Shown here in pieces: positions 55,926-64,000 of a stretch of 64,000 nt of DNA (position 1 is its first letter; every line of letters begins with the position of its first letter). A program made the position numbers and the translations under genes. Source of the DNA: Bidens hawaiensis (Eukaryota; Streptophyta; Magnoliopsida; Asterales; Asteraceae); contig JAIQDT010004228.1 of NCBI GenBank assembly GCA_021521415.1, positions 1 through 64,000 of the forward strand, given 5' to 3'. The notes under the pieces were generated by a model that was given only the letters and a program-made list of their open reading frames with translations, ran no database searches and was not told where the DNA came from.

Positions 55926-56660
55926 ATGTGCAGAAATATGGCAAGGAGTAACGACTATCTACCGGAAGAGGGACCGGCGATATCCATTAAGGAGGAGGAC
56001 CCAGAGGAGGACCCAGAAGAAGATCCGGAGGAGGATGAGGAAGAGGTTGAGGAGGAAGTAATTTGTAGAGAGCTACCCAGCAACGAGCCTGACCTATCTG
56101 GCTATAGATGCGATAGTTACCCACCCAGGTCACAACACAGAGGTCAGAACGAAGTTACCAGTCAGTATCGTTCACTTGCTAGAGTAGCCAGATCACCTAC
56201 TCCACCTATCCACCTGTCCCCGACTACTTCAGCCACTACACGAGTCCGACAGACTGCTCGTATTAGGGTAACCCCGATTGACCCTACCTTATCCCCATTT
56301 AGATCTACCTATCATCGGGGAGTGCCTTCACGTCCTAGGACAGGTACTCCACCATCCCGTTCGTTGAGTATACCTACCTCTAACCCCGACCTCCCAAATG
56401 TAAGAAACAACTCTTGGATGGCTTTCCTGACCAACCGTGTGATAGACCACTCGATAGCCATAGCTAACATTAACCAGGGGAGGAGAGAAGTGACCCAGTG
56501 TGTATTGACGCTACAACAGATAGTACTGAGCTTACAGCAGTCGGATGCCTACCACCGCTGGTGCTTGGATAGGATGACAGTCCGACTGTGGAGCTATTAC
56601 TGGGTGATTACGGCGTTGTTATTTTTAGGTTTGTGGTTGGTCCATCATTTGTACGGATAA
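55926..56660 (+). CDS. Pre-gag ORF, acidic repeat plus C-terminal membrane segment
   Basis: A 244-residue open frame lies between PBS and gag. The N-terminus has a Glu/Asp/Pro tandem repeat (DPEEDPEEDPEED), then a Ser/Pro/Thr/Arg-rich region, and ends with a hydrophobic stretch (SYYWVITALLFLGLWLVHH, about 222-241) typical of a membrane anchor. PEEDPEEDP-type pre-gag proteins occur in related elements (memory-based). The function is unknown. No break is seen and it ends with TAA at 56658. A role in an envelope-like or membrane step is speculation. Confidence 0.55.
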   Translation: MCRNMARSNDYLPEEGPAISIKEEDPEEDPEEDPEEDEEEVEEEVICRELPSNEPDLSGYRCDSYPPRSQHRGQNEVTSQYRSLARVARSPTPPIHLSPTTSATTRVRQTARIRVTPIDPTLSPFRSTYHRGVPSRPRTGTPPSRSLSIPTSNPDLPNVRNNSWMAFLTNRVIDHSIAIANINQGRREVTQCVLTLQQIVLSLQQSDAYHRWCLDRMTVRLWSYYWVITALLFLGLWLVHHLYG

Positions 56661-57002
56661 GTGTAGGATGTTACGAATCTGTGTATGTGGTCTTTTGACA
56701 CTCCATGTATGTATATAGTAGTATGTTACACTGACATGGAGCATGATTTTGTGTATTATTACAAGCACTGACCCTTACAGGGTTAAGTCTAGCAGTCACC
56801 TAGTGATGTTTTGATATATACGTGCAAGCACTGGCCTTTATCAGGCTAAGTCTATGTACCTTTTGTTATCAATGTACAGAGCAGTTTATGAAATACAGTG
56901 TGTTGTTTGATTTATTTATACAATCTTTATTGTGATTATTGTTACAATGTGTCATATACTGGAATTAGTAGTAATTGGCTTATATTTGATTATCAATATA
57001 GA
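56661..57002 (+). other. Pre-gag to gag spacer
   Basis: 340 bp with a repeated GGGTTAAGTCTA / CAGGCTAAGTCTA motif. No ORF of note. Confidence 0.5.
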
Positions 57003-57275
57003 ATGGCCCTAAAGAAAGCAATCCCTATGACTGAAGCGAAAATAGCCGAGATGATTGCTCGGAAAATGCAAACAGTGATCCCACTTATTGTAACACAAGT
57101 AACTGACGGTGTAAATGCAAATATACAATCAAACCAACAACCAATCAATAATGCTCCCCCAACCAACACTGAAAATGTCAAAAATAATTTTCCCCCACTT
57201 AATACAAATACTACTCCCAATGCAAACAATCCCCCATCAGAAACAAACGCTATCAACAATAATGACCCCCTGTAA
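57003..57275 (+). pseudogene. gypsy gag N-terminal part
   Basis: MALKKAIPMTEAKIAEMIAR, followed by an Asn/Pro-rich stretch. A frameshift or stop ends it at 57275, while the gag domain resumes at 57368. Confidence 0.65.
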
Positions 57276-57367
57276 ATACGAACACCGTGGGAAACAATAA
57301 TCCTCCACCGAACCCAAACAATAACAACCCTAATCCCCCTTAGAGAGAATATTCAATTAAAAACTTT

Positions 57368-58414
57368 ATGGCCTGTAAACCGATTGATTTCAAGGGCACC
57401 AAAGGGCCAAACGGGTTCATTAAATGGATTGAGAGGACTGAATCTGTCCTTAATATAAGCAATTGTCCACCCAAAAGCATAGTCAAGTACGTTGCTTCTA
57501 TATTTACTGATCATGCCTTGATGTGGTGGAACACAACAGTACAAATAAAAGGGCAAGATGCGGTTAACCGCATGACTTGGGCTGAACTTAAAACATTAAT
57601 GCTAGAACATTTCTGCCCAAAGAATGAAATACAAAGGTTAGAACACGAACTCTGGAGCCTGGAAATGAAAGGAGCGGATCATCTAGGGTATACAAACCGC
57701 TTCAACGAACTAGCTTGCCTGGTACCTTGGTTAGTAACTCCTGAAGATAAACGCATTGAATGTTATATTTGGGGTTTAGCCCCAGAAGTAAGGAGTTTGG
57801 TGAACTCTATGGGTCACACGTCATTTGAAAATGCCGTGACTCAAGCTGTCATTGTGACTTTTGATTTGGTAAGAAGTGGTGTATTGAGAAAGGCCGGAGA
57901 ATCAGTGGGTATGAAACGAACCGACTATGGGACAAGATCACAAGGAGGACAATCAAGCAAACGTGCACGCCCGACAATAAGAAATTTTGCTATAACCAGT
58001 TCAGATACGAAGCAAGACAGGTATAAGGAACCCTTGCCAAAGTGCGATAAATGTAATTACCATCATGTGGGAGAATGCAGACTGCCGGTATGTCAAAAAT
58101 ATGGTAGAACTGGGCATTATGCCCCAAATTGTAGAGCAGGTGCAGAAATTATGAACCGACCAATCCAAACAACTCAACCTCGTCGTCCAGAACCACCTAA
58201 ACCTCAACCAATCCGCCAACAACCTATCTAACAGACCTCAACTACAACAATATGCCGTGCCTGCTATGAGTGTGGAAGTACAGAACATATTAGAAGGAAC
58301 TGCCCCAAGCTGAATCAAAGAGCAATTACTAGACCGAACCAAGCATCGGCTTCGAATGCGCATAGAGGACGCGCGTTTGCTATTAGGTCAGGAGAAGCAC
58401 GACAAGACCCGAAC
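57368..58414 (+). pseudogene. gypsy gag with CCHC knuckles
   Basis: A retrotransposon gag domain: KPIDFKGTKGPNGFIKWIER, MWWNTTVQIKG, TWAELKTLMLEHFCPKNE, RFNELACLVPWLV. Then CDKCNYHHVGEC, CQKYGRTGHYAPNC and, after an in-frame TAA (58229-58231), CYECGSTEHIRRNC. Gag packages element RNA (family knowledge). Confidence 0.85.
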
Positions 58415-58996
58415 GTGGTGACAGGTACATTTATAGTCTTTGATCAATATGCTTATGTATTATTTGACACGGGTGGCGATAGAAGCTTTGTTTCCACTAG
58501 CTTTTTATCCCTGGGGAATATGCCAGTTAGTGAACTAACAAATCCTTATACTGTAGAACTCGCTAATGGTAACTCTATAACTGTCAACCAAATAGTCAAA
58601 AACTGTTCCATTATTCTAAATGACCATCCATTCTTTATTGACCTACTCCTAATAGAGTTAGGAAGTTTCAATGTTATAGTCAGCATGGATTGGTTAACCA
58701 AGTATAAGGTAGAGATTGTGTGTAATGACAAGACAGTTAAAATTTCCCTTTTGGATGGTGAAATGATTGTGGTACAGGGAGAGAAGTCCGGTTCGATATT
58801 ACCTCTCGTGTGTCATCTCAAAGTGTTGAAGTGTTTACACCAAGGGTGTATGGCGCTTTTGGCAAACGTGACCGTAAAGAACCCTGATGAGAAAAACATA
58901 GAGGATATCCCCGTTGTACATGAATACCCCGATGTCTTTCCCGACGATTTACCTGGATTACCACCGACCCGACACTTGAATTCCGTATTGACCTAA
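58415..58996 (+). pseudogene. gypsy aspartic protease and RT start
   Basis: The protease has VLFDTGGDRSFVS, a D-T-G active site where relatives have DSGA, then SMDWLTKYKVEIVCNDK. RT starts [20 protein letters not shown]. Frame shifts near 58975. Confidence 0.85.
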
Positions 58997-59019
58997 TCCC
59001 AGGATCAACCCCTATTGCT

Positions 59020-59544
59020 ATGGCACCTTATCGATTGGCACCCTCTGAAATGCAAGAATTATCCAACCAGTTGCAAGGGTTGTTAGATAAGGGCTTCATA
59101 CGTCCTAGCTATTCTCCTTGGGGAGCACCGATACTGTTTGTGAAAAAGAAAGATGGAAGTTTTAGAATGTGTACTGATTACCGGGAATTAAACAAAGTAA
59201 CCATCAAAAACCGATACCCTCTCCCACGAATAGACGACTTGTCAGCCAACTTCAAGGGGCAACTTATTTCTCAAAAATTGGCCTCCAATCCGGTTACCAT
59301 CAAGTTAAAATCCTAGGGTAAGATTTGTCTAAAACGGCGTTTCGAACTCTCTACGATCACTATGAATTCTTAGTTATGTCTTTTGGGCTGACTAATGCAC
59401 CCGCAATTCATGGACCTCATGAACCGAGTTTGATATATTCGAGAACCAAGGAGGAACACGAGCAGCATTTATGAACTATCTTGGAGTTGTTGAGGTAGGT
59501 GAAACTGTATGCCATGTTATCAAAATGTGAATTCTAGCTACAAG
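59020..59544 (+). pseudogene. gypsy RT, N-terminal part
   Basis: [58 protein letters not shown] and [11 protein letters not shown] are the typical RT blocks. The frame is lost after 59316. Further RT remnants (FGLTNAP-like and EEHEQHL-like pieces) reach the solo LTR at 59545. Confidence 0.85.
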
Positions 59545-59989
59545 TGTAAGATCCCGAATCCCGGGAATCCTACAGTTGGTAATCACATCCATAATTTCAC
59601 AAAAATTTAAAACCCAACAATTCTTTATATTTAAAACCAGTTCAGAGTAAATAATAGCGGAAAAGTTTAAGTATTAAAAATCCCAAAACAGGGTACAGTT
59701 ATCCAAAATCAATTGTAAATAAAATATTCGTTTTATTTGAAATCCTTGACCAGAAATGCCTTCAACCTCCCGAGTAGCATTCAGCACGTCCAAGCGGTAG
59801 CATCCACTTCTTAACCTGAAAGTCAATCTAACATACACACAAAGTCAACTTGAGCTGAGTGAGTTCAAGTTTTCATAAACAATAATTCATACTTGTTTTC
59901 AAAGTTATAGTTATAAACAATAGAGAGGATAAAATAAATAAATAATATAATTCACCAAGTAACACATTCATCGTCGAACACACGTACAC

Positions 59990-60405
59990 GGGCCTCTCCA
60001 CCACGAGTCAGGACTCGAGTAATATATTTGACCCGGACGCGGTAAAACCTAAGCATGTGACACGAGCCTCTCCACCACGGGTCAAACCCGAGTAATATAT
60101 TTGACTCGGTCACAGCTTACACATCCAAGCACGAGATACGGGCCTCTCCACCACGGGTACAACCCGAGTAATATATTTGACCCGATCTCGGCTCACACAT
60201 CCAAGCACGTGATACGGGCCTCTCCACCACGGGTACAACCCGAGTAATATATTTGACCCGATCGCGGCTCAACATCCAATGGGCCTCTTCACCACGGGAT
60301 TTTAAAACCCGAGTAATATATTTGACCCGCCAAAATGATGATCACGTCACACGGGCCTCTCCACCACGGGTACAACTCGAGTAATATATTTGACCCGGCC
60401 GTGAA
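59990..60405 (-). repeat. Six-unit tandem repeat in solo LTR
   Basis: About six units of 62-78 bp share GGGCCTCTCCACCACGGGT...AACCCGAGTAATATATTTGACCCG. Within a unit, the ACGGGT...ACCCGA arms can pair. Spacers vary. Confidence 0.85.
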
Positions 60406-61009
60406 TCACCATGCACACACACATCAATAAGCCTACTCACATCATTCTTAGTCACGAGGAACTAAATATCATCACACAACCGTAGGCTATAAGGTAACAC
60501 ATACCCATACATACATACATACCTCCATACATACGTACATATATAATCTATATATATATATCATCCCATACGGGAACTAAGTAAACAGGTCTACTCATAT
60601 TCAATTACTACCAAGTCTACTAACATCCTCGAGTCTAGACCATTAATAATGTACGTAACCTTAAAGGATGCAAGACCCTAAACGAGTCTAAAATATCCTA
60701 AAGCATATAAAATGATCCAAATATAACTTTCAAAATGCACAATCACGAGTGAGACCATGTAGTACCATTCAAATAGTTGTAACGGGTAAAATCGTATAAA
60801 ATTGGATTTCGGTGTGTATGCTAGCCCAAAACGTAAAAAGAGTAAAAAGGGCATCATGAACTCACCTGGAATCGATCGAACACCTGCAACGAGCTAGGAA
60901 ATCACTAAGTGCACACTCACAAGTAAGGGCCTGTAAATTATACACAACGCGTTACAAAAATAGACCGCAAGAACACACTTGCCTAATGGGCCGCTCAAGC
61001 CCAACACTT

Positions 61010-61120
61010 TGGCCCAAGGCCCAACAACTTGGCCCAAGACCCAACACTTGGCCCAAGGCCCAATACTTTGGCCCAAGGCCTAATACTTTGGCCCAACAAC
61101 TTGGGCCGAGGCCCAACCCA
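61010..61120. repeat. TTGGCCCAAGGCCCAA short repeats in solo LTR
   Basis: About six copies of (A)CTTTGGCCCAAGGCCC(A/T)A-like units; self-complementary TTGGGCC/GGCCCAA cores. Confidence 0.75.
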
Positions 61121-62874
61121 AACCCAATTACTTTACCTCAGCCCCTAAAACTTTTCAACTAACCAAATCCACCCTACGATTATGGCCTGGGCTAACCATG
61201 ATGCACAACTCACCCGCCGGTAATCAAATCGAGTCGAATACGCGCGTAATAAATCTTCAAACAGATTGTCAAACGAATCAGCCCCAAATGGACCAAATTC
61301 CCATCTTAACCTTTTCTTACATCATAATTATGTCACCCGAGTTGATAGGGTTGACGGTTCCTATTTACAACTTTCAATTTAACATTTAAATGAAAATTCG
61401 CGTACCGCCGACTCGATTGACCAATCACCAACCAAAACAGCCCCGAATATCAAAAATTTAATTTTCCCACAGCCCTTAAACTCCCCTAGGGCCATGAAAA
61501 CTGATTCGGTTGGTCATCCAACCGATTAACGCATCAAACTCAACAATTTACAATTCTACACCCGATAAACCCTAGTTTTCGAACTAAAATCGATTGACCG
61601 ACCTAAACACCTCCATTGGCCATGAAATTTTAGTATGTTGTAAGTGACATACCTAGGAATTTGACGGGCATGAACTTCAATTATAACAGCCCCGAAAGAT
61701 GCGAGAAAGGGCAGCCACCGGTTAAGCCTAAAACGAACTTATCGATCAATAACGAATATAACATGCAGATTTTAGCATGCGAAGATGTATTTTATTACAT
61801 AGGAAAACCATAGAATTAAATTATTAAATTTTTACCACTGTTGCATAAATATCTTAAGTTTATAAAAATATTTTTGTTATATTTTTCTAGTGGACACAAA
61901 AATCATAAAAATTCTTCCAACACAGAAAGGTATGTGCAGCTATTTCAGTGCGCAATAAAATGGTTTTATTTTTATAAAATTCATCACCGAACCAAATTAA
62001 ATGATTCAAATTGGGTTTGATTCTTAACTCAAAATATTAAGTTCCAGAAGTGGAACCAACTAATTTGGACTTGTTGAAAAAGAGTTATGATGTCGGGAAG
62101 ACAGACCAGAATCGTCTTTGACACTCAATTTTATAAAATCATAAAAACCATTCAAATCTCGTCCAAAAATTACGTATTATACCTTTCTAGAAACTAGACT
62201 CAAAGTAGAACATCCTGGAATCAAGAATCGATCAAAAACAGTGGATTAACATCTCGTTACAGACCCTACAATAAACGTATACGAATATGTCAGTAAACTG
62301 TTATCATCAAAACTCAATCTTAATGACCAATAAGCGCGTTAATATGATCAATTAAGGTGTAAAAGACATGGGGAATCATAAAACCGATCTTGAACTGAAG
62401 TTTTCACGGCTGAAACTTGGCTGGACAAAAGAAAAACGAGCAGGGGGGGGGGGGGTCTTGAGGCCGATCGGCTGCTAGGAATAGAGTTGGGGTTAGGGTT
62501 ATTCTTTTTTTTTAATATTATGATATAAAATAAATTACACTCTAGTCCCTCCAGTATGAAGTGTGTAGCAACTTGGGTGTAAATTCAATTAATTCAACTT
62601 ACGGGTATGACAAGGAGGTCCCCGAAGTAAGCCGGTTCAAACCCGATAAATATACAAACACTACAACGTGCATGCCGATAAACGAAAATGTCGGGTGCTA
62701 CATACTAATATAATACTTTAAATCGTAAGAGGGGATGTTTTGGGAAAAAGGATGGACAACGGACTTTTAAAACATATTACAAGGCTCTAAATTAGAAAGA
62801 TGAAACCCAGGCTTTTTGACCAACATTTATAAACGATCGAGCCGATTAACAAAATTTACGGGCGTTACAACAAG

Positions 62875-63420
62875 AGGTACAATTTTTAGGTAACGTTGTT
62901 AATCAACACGGAATCCATGTAGATCTAAGTAAAATTGAAGCCATTAAAAATTGGCAAGCCCCGAAGTCACCGAAATAAATTCGCCAATTTTTGGGACTAG
63001 CTGGCTATTACCGGCGCTTTATTTCTAAATTTTCCAGCATAGCCCAACCTTTAACTTTTTTGACCCAAAATGATCGTGCTTATGATTGGGGAGAAGAACA
63101 AGAAGCGGCTTTTTAATTACTGAAGCAGAAACTATGCCAAGCCTCGATACTGAGTCTTCCAGAGGAACTGATGACCTTGTAGTTTATTGTGACGTGTCTC
63201 GGAAAGGTGTAGGATGCGTACTTATGCATAGAAACAAGGTCATAGTGTATTCTTCTCGACAGTTAAAGGTGCACGAGAAGAATTACACTACCCATGACTT
63301 GGAACTGGGTGCGGTTATCTTTGCACTTAAGATCTGGAGGCACTATTTGTATGGCACCAAATGTATAGTATACACCGACCACAAGAGCCTATAGCACATT
63401 TTTGATCAGAAGGAACTGAA
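62875..63420 (+). pseudogene. gypsy RT end and RNase H
   Basis: After the solo LTR, RT continues with VQFLG-, FLGLAGYYRRF- and SIAQPLTFLTQ-like pieces spread over frames. The RNase H frame (63086-63394) reads [38 protein letters not shown] and [14 protein letters not shown], with a stop where QHI is expected. Confidence 0.85.
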
Positions 63421-63421
63421 T

Positions 63422-64000
63422 ATGAGGCAGATAAGACGGGTAGAATTGTTGAATGGTTATGATTGTGAAATTCGATACCATCCGGGAAAGGCTAATATAG
63501 TAGTAGATGCCTTGAGTAGAAAAGACAGAATCAAACCACTGAGGGTCCGAGCACTTGGAATGATTGTCCAAACGAGCCTTACTGAACAAATCCGTATTGC
63601 CCAAAACGAAGCCCTAAAAGAAGATCACGCGGAGAATGAAGATTTACATGGGAACGAGCAAAACTTTGAAGAAAGAGCCGACGGAATTTTATACTTCAAA
63701 AACCGAGTTTGGATTCCCACTCTTAAAAATTGCGGGACCTGATCATGGACGAAGCCCATAAGTCCAAATATTCCATTTACCTAGGGACAGATAAAATGTA
63801 CAAAGACTTGAAAGAATATTATTGGTTGGCACGGTATGAAGAAGGATATAGCCATGTATGTCAGTAAATGTCTGACTTGTGCGAGGGTTAAGGCTGAATA
63901 TCAAAAACCTTCGGGAATGTTGCATCAACCGGAAATACCGCAATGGAAATGGGAACAAAGTACCATGGATTTTGTAACGTATCTTCCTAAAACCTCCTAA
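63422..64000 (+). pseudogene. gypsy RNase H end and integrase zinc-binding start
   Basis: 63422-63742 has MRQIRRVELLNGYDCEIRY, HPGKANIVVDALSRKD and ADGILYFKNRVWIP, then frameshifted pieces of the integrase zinc-binding domain ([16 protein letters not shown]) to the window end. Confidence 0.85.

Larger units (their letters stand above)
59545..62869 (-). repeat. Solo LTR inserted in gypsy RT
   Basis: 3,325 bp bounded by TGTAAGATCCCG (left) and GGGCGTTACA (right), i.e. TGTAACGCCC...GATCTTACA on the - strand. Both sides are flanked by ACAAG (59540-59544 and 62870-62874), a perfect 5-bp TSD. No internal region, so LTR-LTR recombination removed the body. RT coding resumes right after it. Contains a tandem repeat (59990-60405). 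Confidence 0.85.
55393..64000 (+). mobile_element. Tekay-like Ty3/gypsy retrotransposon body, right end outside window
   Basis: Order: PBS, pre-gag ORF, gag with knuckles, protease, RT, solo LTR insertion, rest of RT, RNase H and integrase zinc domain. RT and RNase H before integrase mark Ty3/gypsy. RT/RNase H sequences resemble Asteraceae chromovirus Tekay pol. Breaks: frameshift near 57280, TAA at 58229-58231, frameshifts near 58975 and after 59316, the 3.3-kb solo LTR, and further shifts near 63115. Decayed. Confidence 0.85.

Overview
The window is plant nuclear DNA, most likely from an Asteraceae genome (inference from the repeat types: SIRE-like copia and Tekay-like gypsy elements with a PEEDPEEDP-type pre-gag). 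It is AT-rich and mostly nested transposable elements, around one small gene island.

Regions: 1-6.4 kb is a degenerate + strand SIRE-type Ty1/copia element (5' end outside the window). 6.9-11.6 kb is a non-autonomous LTR-type element with one long decayed ORF of unknown function and about 35 ACGAATG/CATTCGT motifs. 11.6-22.8 kb is a - strand gypsy LTR (called X here) split by a complete 8.4-kb - strand copia element (13297-21714) with both LTRs, PBS and PPT. 22.8-26.4 kb holds small DNA transposons: a long-TIR element, nested MITEs, a 500-bp foldback and a tRNA-derived SINE. 27216-32602 is a full-length Mutator-like element (MULE) with a 9-bp target duplication; it carries an intron-containing transposase with one in-frame stop and, convergent to it, a 98-aa GRF zinc-finger/membrane gene.

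Host genes: an ARAD-like GT47 glycosyltransferase (33270-35168, +) with an in-frame TAG in exon 2; a seven-exon RING-CH/DUF3675 membrane E3 ligase gene (41366-35784, -), with a Helitron and SINE fragments in its introns; and an apparently intact plastid NAD-malate dehydrogenase (50584-49370, -) with a 5'UTR intron. The first two are convergent, 615 bp apart.

44.1-47.8 kb is a + strand gypsy LTR (Y) containing a Cassandra-type TRIM with 5S-rRNA-like LTRs in an LTR-internal-LTR-internal array, joined to a truncated LTR X. 52.4-64 kb is a + strand Tekay-like gypsy element (LTR, PBS, acidic pre-gag ORF with a C-terminal membrane segment, gag, protease, RT, RNase H, integrase start). Its RT is split by a 3.3-kb - strand solo LTR with a perfect 5-bp TSD.

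All splice sites, frames and repeats were read by eye. Family names rest on motif recognition, not on a search.
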